From a bacterium (GTDB lineage: Bacteria; Joyebacterota; Joyebacteria; Joyebacterales; Joyebacteraceae), in NCBI GenBank assembly GCA_025774645.1, contig JALGVN010000007.1:1-37081 (forward strand): 37,081 bases of DNA, given 5' to 3'. Every line of letters starts with the position of its first letter. Positions within the stretch are counted from its first letter, which is position 1. The notes below the pieces were generated by a model, which was given only the letters and a program-made list of their open reading frames with translations, ran no database searches and was not told where the DNA came from. The translations under genes were made by a program, and so were the position numbers. Below are positions 9,783-19,000 of this stretch, one piece after another.

Positions 9783-11002
9783 GAAAGAACGAGATCGTGG
9801 TCGGTCTGGACATCGGATCGAGCAGGATCAAGGCGGTCGTCGCCGACGTGAGGGATCCGGAGCTTCCGGAGATCCTCGGGCTCGGCGAGTCCGCCTCCGA
9901 GGGGATCGAGGCCGGCGTCATCGTGAACATGGAGAAGGCCTCGAACTCGATTCGCGACGCCGTCGCTGCTGCCGAGGCGGGCGCCGACGTCGAGATCGGA
10001 CGCGTGTCGGTCTCGCTCGACGGCGAGCACATCAAGGGGATCGACAGCCGGGGCGTGATTGCGGTCTCGCGGTCGGGAGGCGAGATCACGCGCTCGGAGA
10101 TCGCGACCGTCCTGGACGCGGCGAAGACGCTCGCGCTCCCGGTCGGGAGAGCGATCATCGACGTCTTTCCTCAGGAGTTCTTCGTCGACGGGCAGCGTGG
10201 CATCCGCGACCCGATCGGGATGTGCGGCGTGCGGCTCGGGTCGAACGTCCACATCGTGACCGCGTCGCAGCAGGCGGTCGAGAACGTGAAGCGCGCGGTG
10301 AAGCGGGCGGGGCTCCGGGTGAGCGGCGTGGCGTTCAAGGCGCTCGCGGCAGGCAGGGCCGCCCTCTCGGAGGACGAGAGGGAGCTCGGCGTCCTCCTCG
10401 TGAACGCGGGAGGCGGGACGACGGGACTCGCGCTCTATCACTCGGGCGCCGTGAGACACACGGGGTCGATCGGGTGGGGCGCCTCGAGCGTGACGAACGA
10501 CATCGCCGTCGGCCTCAGGGTGCCGCTCTCGAAGGCCGAGCAGCTCAAGATCGAGAACGGGTCCGCGAAGGCCGCGGCCACCGACGACACTCCGGTCGCG
10601 ATTCCGAGCGTCGGGGGTCGTCCGCCCCGCGAGACGTCGCGCCACGTGCTCGGGGCGATCATCGAACCGAGGATTCGCGAGATCTTCGAACTGGTGATGA
10701 ACGAGGTGAGAAGCACCGACTACTGGGGGAGGATCCCCGCCGGCGTCGTCCTGACGGGCGGCGGCGCGAGGCTCGAGGGAGTCTCCGAGGTTGCGGAGGA
10801 CGTCTTCGGAGTGCCGACCAGGATCGGCCTGCCGGGAAGGGTGTCCGGCAGGTTCGACGCGATCGCCGATCCGGGGCATGCGGCCGCGGTCGGCGTGATC
10901 CTGTCATCGGTGGACGGCGCCACGGGAGGACGCGCAAGGATCGATGCGCCCCTCGTGGAGACGGTGCAGAGGGTCCGCCAGTGGGTGGACAGTCTTCTGT
11001 GA
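9779..11002 (+). CDS. ftsA: cell division protein FtsA (actin fold)
   Basis: VGLDIGSSRIKAVVA, TNDIAVGLRVPLSKAEQLK, VVLTGGGARLEGV, C-terminal amphipathic VQRVRQWVDSLL; TTG start overlapping the ftsQ stop. Confidence 0.93.
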   Translation: MRKNEIVVGLDIGSSRIKAVVADVRDPELPEILGLGESASEGIEAGVIVNMEKASNSIRDAVAAAEAGADVEIGRVSVSLDGEHIKGIDSRGVIAVSRSGGEITRSEIATVLDAAKTLALPVGRAIIDVFPQEFFVDGQRGIRDPIGMCGVRLGSNVHIVTASQQAVENVKRAVKRAGLRVSGVAFKALAAGRAALSEDERELGVLLVNAGGGTTGLALYHSGAVRHTGSIGWGASSVTNDIAVGLRVPLSKAEQLKIENGSAKAAATDDTPVAIPSVGGRPPRETSRHVLGAIIEPRIREIFELVMNEVRSTDYWGRIPAGVVLTGGGARLEGVSEVAEDVFGVPTRIGLPGRVSGRFDAIADPGHAAAVGVILSSVDGATGGRARIDAPLVETVQRVRQWVDSLL

Positions 11003-12351
11003 TGGGGGCGGAGACGATGAGCGCGAAGAAGACCAAGACCATGAGTGCGAAGAGGACCAACACGACGAAAAAGAAGAGTCACGCAGAGGCACCACGTTCC
11101 CCGCAGATGTCGCTGGGAACCGAGGAGGGGAGAAGGATGACGCTGAAGCTCGAGTTCGAGCCGGAGCTGAGTGCGAAGATCAAGGTCGTGGGAGTGGGCG
11201 GCGCCGGCGGGAACGCCGTCAACCGGATGGTCGAGTCGGGCTTCATCGGCGTCGACTTCATTGCGGTCAACACCGACGCGCAGTCGCTCGACTGCTCGCT
11301 CGCCCTGAAGCGCGTGCAGATCGGCAAGCAGCTGACGCACGGACTGGGCTCGGGCGGCAACCCCGACGTCGGCCGCCAGGCGGCCGAGGAGGACGTCGCC
11401 GCGGTCGAGGCCGTCCTCAAGGGCGCAGACATGGTGTTCATCGCCGCGGGCATGGGCGGCGGCACCGGAACGGGCGCGAGTCCTCTCATCGCGAAGATCG
11501 CGAAGAAGATGGGCGCGCTCGTCGTGGCCGTCGTGACGAAACCGTTCCTCTTTGAGGGGCAGTACCGCATGCGGCAGGCCGCGGACGGGCTCAAGCTCCT
11601 CAAGGACGAGGTCGACACCGCGATCGTCATCCCGAATCAGAGGCTCCTCGCCGTCGCGAGCAAGAACACGCCGATCCGCGAGGCGTTCCGCATCGCCGAC
11701 GACGTGCTTCTGAGGGCGACCAGGGGCGTCTCCGATCTCATCACCGTGCCCGGCCTCGTGAACCTCGACTTCGCGGACGTGAAGTCCGTCATGACCGAGA
11801 TGGGCGACGCCGTCATGGGCACCGGCCTCTCGGGTGGGAAGAACCGTGCGGTCGAGGCGGCGCAGCAGGCGATCCAGAGCCCGCTCCTCGAGGACACGAG
11901 CATCGCGGGAGCCGACGGCGTGCTCGTGAACGTGACGGGCGGACCGGATCTTACGCTTCACGAGATCAACGAGGCGGCGATGATCATCAACGAGGCCATC
12001 GCCGTCGACACGAACATGATATTCGGCGCGGTGATCGACGAGACGCTCAAGGACAAGATCATGATCACGGTCATCGCGACCGGCATCCACGGCGAGAAGA
12101 AGAGGCCCAAGCCCGAGGCGCGACCCGAGCACAAGCCCGACACGGTGAAGCTCACCCCGCGGAGGAACGTCGGACGGATTTCAGAGCCGACGGCCCCCGT
12201 CCAGCCTCTCGTTGCGGCGGGGAGCAGAGCGACCGAGAGCCGCAGAGAGCGCGGCGTGCTCCGCGAGCGCGGTGGCGCGGTCAAGAGCTCACGGAAGAGC
12301 TCGCGACGCGAGCTCGAGATCCCCGCGTTTCTCAGAAGGCAGATGGACTAG
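11002..12351 (+). CDS. ftsZ: cell division GTPase FtsZ (start ambiguous: 11002, 11017 or 11137)
   Basis: GVGGAGGNAVNRM, GMGGGTGTGASPL, NLDFADVKSVM T7 loop, C-terminal peptide ELEIPAFLRRQMD. ATG 11137 has a strong purine-rich SD; earlier in-frame ATGs give a Lys-rich extension. Confidence 0.96.
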   Translation: MGAETMSAKKTKTMSAKRTNTTKKKSHAEAPRSPQMSLGTEEGRRMTLKLEFEPELSAKIKVVGVGGAGGNAVNRMVESGFIGVDFIAVNTDAQSLDCSLALKRVQIGKQLTHGLGSGGNPDVGRQAAEEDVAAVEAVLKGADMVFIAAGMGGGTGTGASPLIAKIAKKMGALVVAVVTKPFLFEGQYRMRQAADGLKLLKDEVDTAIVIPNQRLLAVASKNTPIREAFRIADDVLLRATRGVSDLITVPGLVNLDFADVKSVMTEMGDAVMGTGLSGGKNRAVEAAQQAIQSPLLEDTSIAGADGVLVNVTGGPDLTLHEINEAAMIINEAIAVDTNMIFGAVIDETLKDKIMITVIATGIHGEKKRPKPEARPEHKPDTVKLTPRRNVGRISEPTAPVQPLVAAGSRATESRRERGVLRERGGAVKSSRKSSRRELEIPAFLRRQMD

Positions 12352-12400
12352 CGGACCGGGTTCCGCGCGAGGCGGCCCCGCCTTATTGAAGGAGGTGCCA

Positions 12401-14062
12401 GTGTCCCTTTTCACGAAACTGTTCGGACTGGGAGACAGCGACCACTACAACAAGGGAATCGAGTACTACAACCGCGGCGAGTTCGACAAGGCCGTCGTCG
12501 AGTTCGAGGAGGCCATCTCTTCGAACACGAACAAGTCGGATCCGTACTACCAGCTGGGCATGTTCTACGCTGCGGAGACACACGCGCACCTCGGGTTCGC
12601 CTTCTACCAGCAGGGGGATTTGGGACGTGCGGAGGAGCAGTTCAAGAAGGCCGTCGAGGAGAACGTGCGCTACCCCGATCTCCACTACCACCTCGGGGTG
12701 ATCCACGAGAAACGCGGGGAGCACGCGAACGCCGTCGGGTCGTTCCGGAAGGCCATCGAGATCAATCCCGAGTACATGGAGGCCTACTGCTATCTGGCCA
12801 TCGCTCTTGCGGAGTCCGGCCGGCCCGAGGAGGCCGCCCAGGCTTTCGAGAAGGCGACGAAGTACGGGCTCGCTGTCCCTCTGCCCGAGAAGCTCGCGCT
12901 CCGGGACATCAGCGCGCAGTTCCTGAGACCGCCGTACGAGGAGCTGCGGGAGGCGATGAGCGCGAAGGAGGACTTCAGGACGCTCGTCAACGAGGCCGTG
13001 ACGGCGTACAACGACGGGAACTACACCGACGCCATCACGAGGCTCGAGGAGGCGGTGGAACTCCGTCCTCAGTACCCGGACATCCGGTGCCGTCTGGCGA
13101 TCACGCTGGGGGAGCTCGGGAGGTACGACGAGGCGATCTCCCAGCTCGACGCGGCGCTCGAGACGAACCCGAGCTACGTCGACTCGCTCTTCTTCAAGGG
13201 CGTGTACAGCCTGAAGCTCTCGAAGTTCCGCGAGGCCTGTGAGAGCCTGAAGCGGGCGGTCGATCTGAGGCCTGACTACTGGGACCTCAGGTGCTACCTT
13301 GGGATCGGCTTCTTCAAGCGGGGGATGTTCGAGGAGTCGCGCGGCGAGCTGCTCCGCGTGACGAAGGAGAGCCCCAGGTACTCGCTCGCGCACTACTACC
13401 TCGGGATGACCAGCCTCTCGTCCGGCAAGACCGACGAGGCCCTCCAGGCGTTCAAGGTCGCGTTCGACGACCCGAGGTTCCGGAAGGAGATGCCCGGCGA
13501 GTCGGCCGACATCCTGCTCGAGAGCGGCGACTACGACGCGGCGATCGAGCGGTACACGGCGGCGATCGCGATGAACCCGGAGTACGCCGACCTGCACTGC
13601 GGGCTCGGCGTCGCGTATCTCGCGAGGTCGAAGTTCGAGGACGCGGAGCGCGCGTTCGAGGAGGCGCTCAGGATCAACGACGACTACGCCGAGGCGCACG
13701 CGTGCCTCGGGCGCGTCAAGGCGCTTCTCGACAAGGAGGAGGAGGCGATCACGCATCTTGAGAAGGCGCGTTCGCTTCAGCCCGGCTACGCGGACCTCCA
13801 TCGTGAGCTCGCCGACCGCTACATCGCGAGCCAGCGCCACACCGAAGCGATCACCGAACTCGAGAAGGCCGTCGCGATCAACGCCAACTACGTCGAGGCG
13901 AGGCTGACGCTAGGTCTCACCTACAGGAGGGTAGACCGGAGCGAGGAGGCGGACAGCCAGTTCCGCGACGTTCTGAAGCTCGATCCGAGGAACCCGATCG
14001 CGCGCGCGCAGCTCACCGACTGGACTCCGAGCCACCGCGAGCTTCGGAAGATGCGGATGTAG
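12401..14062 (+). CDS. cytoplasmic tetratricopeptide-repeat protein encoded directly after ftsZ
   Basis: GGAGG SD followed by GTG; many consecutive TPR-like units (YYNRGEFDKAVVEFEEAI..., LGELGRYDEAISQLDAALETNPSY..., EEAITHLEKARSLQPGY...); no signal peptide seen. Confidence 0.9.
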   Translation: MSLFTKLFGLGDSDHYNKGIEYYNRGEFDKAVVEFEEAISSNTNKSDPYYQLGMFYAAETHAHLGFAFYQQGDLGRAEEQFKKAVEENVRYPDLHYHLGVIHEKRGEHANAVGSFRKAIEINPEYMEAYCYLAIALAESGRPEEAAQAFEKATKYGLAVPLPEKLALRDISAQFLRPPYEELREAMSAKEDFRTLVNEAVTAYNDGNYTDAITRLEEAVELRPQYPDIRCRLAITLGELGRYDEAISQLDAALETNPSYVDSLFFKGVYSLKLSKFREACESLKRAVDLRPDYWDLRCYLGIGFFKRGMFEESRGELLRVTKESPRYSLAHYYLGMTSLSSGKTDEALQAFKVAFDDPRFRKEMPGESADILLESGDYDAAIERYTAAIAMNPEYADLHCGLGVAYLARSKFEDAERAFEEALRINDDYAEAHACLGRVKALLDKEEEAITHLEKARSLQPGYADLHRELADRYIASQRHTEAITELEKAVAINANYVEARLTLGLTYRRVDRSEEADSQFRDVLKLDPRNPIARAQLTDWTPSHRELRKMRM

Positions 14063-14117
14063 CCGTGATGTGTGGAGGTAACAGCAAGGCCGGAGAGCGG
14101 GAAGGAGGTCGCCTTCC

Positions 14118-15404
14118 GTGAGAGCTACTGTGATCGCTGTGTCTCTCGTCGTGTTTCTTGCCGCTGTCGCGCCCCGCGTTCACGCCACCACGATCTACGT
14201 TCCCGAAGACGAGCCCACCATCGCGGAGGGCCTTCAGGTGGCGTCGGCGGGCGACACCGTGGTCGTCTCCTGCGGCACATACTACGAGCACGCCATCGAC
14301 CTCAAATCGGGTGTCACCCTTGTGAGCGCCGCGGGGGTGGCGGACTGCGTGACCGTCGACGCCGAGCAGATCGACCGGGTCTTCAGGTGTGAAGGCGCCG
14401 ACGGCTCCACCCGCCTCGTCGGATTCACCGCGATCCACGGCTATCCGCAGGACGACGGCCTCGGCGGGGGCGGGTTGTACTGCGTCGACTCGGATCTCGC
14501 GATCGAGAACTGCGTGTTCGCCTGGAACCGGGCGAGCAGGGGAGCGGGGATGCGCTGCGACTCCGGCTCGAGCCCCAAGATCACCGGGTGCGTCTTTCTG
14601 GAGAACAACGACGGGCTCAGCGGGTCGCACGGGGGAGGCATGGAGTGCTCTCCCGGCTCCTCGCCGACCCTGACCGACGTGGACTTCATCGGGAACTTCG
14701 TCTGGGACAGCGGCGGAGGCATGTGGTGCGAAGGCGCGTCTCCCGTGCTCATCGGTGTCAGGTTCGTGGACAACTGGGCGTACAACGAGGACGGTGGAGG
14801 CATGCTCTGCGAGCTCTCCGATCCCACTCTGGTCGGCGTGGAGTTCACGGGCAACAGAGCGTGGGACGGGGGAGGTCTGTACGCGAGTGAGTGCCCCTTC
14901 TTCGAGATCAGCGGGTGCACGTTCCTGGGCAACGTGGCGGACGCCCGCGGCGGGGCCATCAGGCTGGACGGCGGGTCGTCTCCGCTCCTGATGGGGACGA
15001 CGATCGCGGGCAACAAGGCGCTTCAAGGCAGCGGCATCTTCTGCCACTGGGACTGCCACCCGCAGCTCTCGAACTGCATCATCGCGTTCGGCGAGACAGG
15101 GGGCGCGGCCCACTGCTTCCCGGACGCCGGTTGCTCGATCACGCTTACGTGCTGCGACGTCTACGGCAACGACGGCGGGGACTGGGTCGGGTGTATCGCC
15201 GGCCAATCCGGCGTCGACGGCAATCTCTCGGAAGACCCGCTCTTCTGCAACATGGGAGGAGGCGACCTCACGTTGCGCGGGGACTCGCCATGCGCGCCGG
15301 GGCACAGCGGAGCGTGCGGGCTCATCGGGGCACTCGACGTAGGATGCGACGCGGCGCCCGTGCAGTACGGCAGCTGGGGGGTGATCAAGGCGCGCTTCCG
15401 GTAG
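14118..15404 (+). CDS. secreted right-handed parallel beta-helix repeat protein
   Basis: Signal peptide-like N-terminus (VIAVSLVVFLAAVAPRVHA), TIYVPEDEPTIAEGLQVASAGDTVVVSCGTYYE, repeated GGGM.C..SP.L..V.F.GN units. Confidence 0.88.
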   Translation: MRATVIAVSLVVFLAAVAPRVHATTIYVPEDEPTIAEGLQVASAGDTVVVSCGTYYEHAIDLKSGVTLVSAAGVADCVTVDAEQIDRVFRCEGADGSTRLVGFTAIHGYPQDDGLGGGGLYCVDSDLAIENCVFAWNRASRGAGMRCDSGSSPKITGCVFLENNDGLSGSHGGGMECSPGSSPTLTDVDFIGNFVWDSGGGMWCEGASPVLIGVRFVDNWAYNEDGGGMLCELSDPTLVGVEFTGNRAWDGGGLYASECPFFEISGCTFLGNVADARGGAIRLDGGSSPLLMGTTIAGNKALQGSGIFCHWDCHPQLSNCIIAFGETGGAAHCFPDAGCSITLTCCDVYGNDGGDWVGCIAGQSGVDGNLSEDPLFCNMGGGDLTLRGDSPCAPGHSGACGLIGALDVGCDAAPVQYGSWGVIKARFR

Positions 15405-15441
15405 GCTCCATGGGCGAGCGGCTCGAAGTCCGAATGGATGT

Positions 15442-15470
15442 GCCCCGACCCGCGATCTGCGGGACGGGGC
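15442..15470. terminator. hairpin between convergent genes
   Basis: GCCCCG-a-CCCGC gatct GCGGG-a-CGGGGC, between the beta-helix gene (+) and the VOC gene (-). Confidence 0.6.
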
Positions 15471-15497
15471 GCTCTTCGCTCAGGCTGCGAACCCGGG

Positions 15498-15860
15498 CTA
15501 CTTCGCTTCCGGGTCGTCCTGCATGATGCTGAAGGCGTTGCCCTCGGTGTCCTCGCAGTAGACGATCCAGCCGATGCCGGGGATGGCCGACTTCGGGGCG
15601 ACGATCTTCCCGCCGGCCCCCACGACCTTGGCCGCGAACTCGTCGGCCGAGGGGACCTCCATCGAGAACGACGTCACCGAACCGGGCCGGCGTCGTGCGA
15701 TGCCGCCGTCGATGCCCTCGGCGTCCTCGCCGGTCTTGACCAGCCAGTAGTCGACCGGGCCGTCCCACTTGTTCGTCTTCCAGCCAAACACGTCGTCGTA
15801 GAACTTGACCGCCCGCTCCGGTTCGTCCGCCGCGATCTCGAAGTGCACCGGTCTCAGCAT
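15498..15860 (-). CDS. VOC/glyoxalase-fold protein
   Basis: MLRPVHFEIAADEPERAVKFYDDVFGWKTNKWDGPVDYWLVKTGED...GIGWIVYCEDTEGNAFSIMQDDPEAK; typical single VOC domain. Confidence 0.9.
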   Translation of the reverse strand: MLRPVHFEIAADEPERAVKFYDDVFGWKTNKWDGPVDYWLVKTGEDAEGIDGGIARRRPGSVTSFSMEVPSADEFAAKVVGAGGKIVAPKSAIPGIGWIVYCEDTEGNAFSIMQDDPEAK

Positions 15861-16003
15861 CTTCCCGCTCCTTCGTCTGTCCGGGCGCACCGCCCGGGGT
15901 TGTGGGCTCCTCTGCACGCGTTTGCTGTCACAGCCTGCGGTGGTTAGGATGCGTGTCACGCGTCTCGGTCGCCGGTCTCTCGGCGGCCTGCGCGTGCAAC
16001 TCA

Positions 16004-16032
16004 TTGACACGTACGCAGTTATGTGAGAGTAT
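16004..16032 (+). promoter_or_regulatory. candidate sigma70-type promoter upstream of the C25 peptidase gene
   Basis: Perfect TTGACA (16004-16009), 17-nt spacer, TGA-GAGTAT extended -10-like element (16027-16032); about 65 nt upstream of the start codon. Confidence 0.4.
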
Positions 16033-16096
16033 CACAGTGACCCGCGCGGAGCAAGCGAGCCCCGCGCCGTCGTCACTCTGAGCGAACGGGGGATGG

Positions 16097-19000
16097 ATGA
16101 GAAATGGCCGGCTGGTTCTCGCTCTGTGCGCACTCGTGCTCGTCTCGGGCGCCGCTTCCGCCTCGGGGCGCTGGGTGTCCTTCGGGACCAATCCTGCGCG
16201 GGAGGCCGAGGTCGACGTCATCTCGTCGGACATGTCCGGCGTCACGCTCGCGTTCAGCATCGTCGGAGCAGTCGCCGAGGACGCGTCAACGAACGGCGGG
16301 GAGTACGTGCGCCTGTCGATTCCGCCGTACGGACACACGACGGGCGTGGGGGAGGCGCTCCTTCCGGTGATTCGCGAACTCGTGGAGATCCCGGTAGGCG
16401 CCGTTCCGCGTCTGCGCGTCGTCTCCTCCGAGTCGCGCGTCGCGGCGCTCGGATCGCTCGGTCTCGCGCACCCGCTCCTTCCTGCACAGCCGCCGATCGA
16501 GAAGCTGCCCGGGGCGATCGACGAAGCCGAATTCGTTCTCTCGCGTGACTACTACGGTCGCGACGAGTTTCAGCCGCGAGACCCCGCGAGCGTGGGCGAC
16601 GTGAGGACGCTGCGAGGGCGAAGGTACGTCCAGCTCGAGATCACGCCGCTCCGCTACAACCCGGCCGGCGGCGCCCTCGAGCTCACGACGGACCTCGTCG
16701 TCAGGATCGACTTCGAGCGGGCCGACGCCGCCGCGACGAGGGGCGCCATCGAGAGATACTCGAACGCCCGATTCGACCGGCTCGCGAGCGATCTCTTCGT
16801 GAACGCCGACGCCTTCCGCGCCAGGTACGACCTGCCGCTCCCGATCGAGTATCTGATCATCGTCCACGACAGCTTCTACGACTCGATTCTCCCGCTCGCC
16901 GCGTGGCGGAACCAGAAGGGTCACCACACGACGGTCGTGAAGACGAGCGAGATTCCCGGCGGGAACACCAAGCAGAATATCAAGACCTTCATCCAGGACG
17001 CCTACGACAACTGGCCGGCGCCTCCGACGTACGTGCTTCTCGTGGGCGACACGCCGTACATCGACTACTGGGTCGGCACGCAGTCCGACAACCCCGCCAC
17101 GGACCTCTACTACGTCACCATGGACGGCCCGGACGACTGGGACCCGGATATCTGGATCGGGAGGTTCTCCTGCACGTCCGCGTCGCAGGTCACGAACCTC
17201 GTCAACAAGACGGTGGACTACGAGCGCTACGATCTGGTGAGCGGGACCGACTGGATCAAGAAGGCCGTGTTCATGGCCTCCTGCGACAATTCGAGCGTCC
17301 CCGAGGGCACGCACGAGTTCGTCATCGGCGAGTACCTCGAGCCTCGCGGGTACCTGTCGCAGCGGCTCTACTGCACGCAGGGCGCGACGGCGGGCGACGT
17401 TTCGGCGGCCCTGGACAACGGACGGACACTCTGCATCTACTCCGGGCACGGATCGATCACCTCGTGGGCAGACGGCCCGCCTTACAACGCCGGCCACGTC
17501 AACGCTCTCCACAACGCCGACAAGCTGCCGCTCGTCCACAGCTACTCGTGCCTGACCGGGATGTTCAGCGCGGCGTGCTTCGGCGAGTCGTGGATCAACG
17601 CGCCGGACCGCGGCGCGCTCGTGTTCTGGGGATCGTCGGTGACGTCGTACTGGGGCGAGGACGACATCCTCGAGAGGGGAGCCTTCGAGGCTCTCTTCGC
17701 GGAGGGGTACACGTGGGCGTGCGGAATCAGCCACAGGGCCCTCTACCACCTTCTCGACCACTACGGCACCGGCGGCAGCACGCGCCGCTACTTCGAGATG
17801 TACAACATCCTGGGCGACCCGGCGGTCGACATCTGGACAGAGCCGCCGGCCACGCTCGACGTGAGCCACCCGGCGACAGTCCCGATCGGCCTGCCGGTGC
17901 TCACGGCCGTCGTCTCAGACGGGCGCGACCCGGTCGAGGGCGCACTCGTGAGCGTGGTGAAGACTGACGAGGGCATCCACTCGACGGGGCGCACCGACGC
18001 CGCCGGACAGGCTGTGATCACGCTCGATCCGGCGCCGATGGTCACGGGCGCTCTCGACGTCACGGTGTCGAAGCACGACCGCCTCCCGTTCGAGGGAACG
18101 ACCTCCGTGACGAACGCCGACGTCCCGTTCTGCATCTACGACGGCCACGTGATCGATGACGACGCGAACGGCGGGAGCTCGGGCGACGGCAATGGACTGG
18201 TCGCGGCGAGCGAGACGGTGGAGCTCCTCCTGACGCTCCGGAACGTAGGGCTCGTGGACGGAGAGGGCGTCACCGCGACGCTCTCGACGGACGACCCGTA
18301 CGTGACGATCACGGACGGGTCGGAGGACTTCGGCGCCGTCCCCGCGGGCGGCACTGCCCAGAGCCTTGAGGACTACGACTTCTCGGTCGCGGGCGACTGC
18401 GGCGACGGGCACGAGATCCAGTTCGAGGTGGCGGCGTCCGACGGAGACAGCTCGTGGGTGAGCTTCTTCAGCGTTGGGGTGGGCGCACCGGCTCTCGTGC
18501 TGGGAGGCTGGACGGTCGACGACTCGCCGCCGGGAGGCGACGGCGACGGCTGCCCGAACCCGGGTGAGACGATCACGCTCTCCGTGATCCTCGAAAACGT
18601 CGGCAGCGAGCCGGCGCACGACGTGACGGCCGAACTGGGCAGCGTCGACCCCTACGTCTCGGTCGTCGGCGGGAGCGCAGGTACGGTCCTCATCGGGCCC
18701 GGCGGCTCCGGCGAGCTCGCCCCGGGGTTCACGGTGACCCTCGCGCCGGACACGCCCCCGCTGCACCTCGTCGACTACGAGCTCTCGGTCGGCACGGGCA
18801 CGGGCTACACGGGAACGGTCGCGCTGACGGCCGCGGTGGCCGGGGGTCTCGACGAGGGCTTCGAGGTCACGGGTCAGGACTGGAGCCACCACGTCGTTAC
18901 GGAGGGCTCCCTCGACCAGTGGCACGTCACGGACTACCGCTCGAACTCGGGAAGCTACGCCTGGAAGTACGGTGGACCCGGGGGCGGATACTACATGCCG

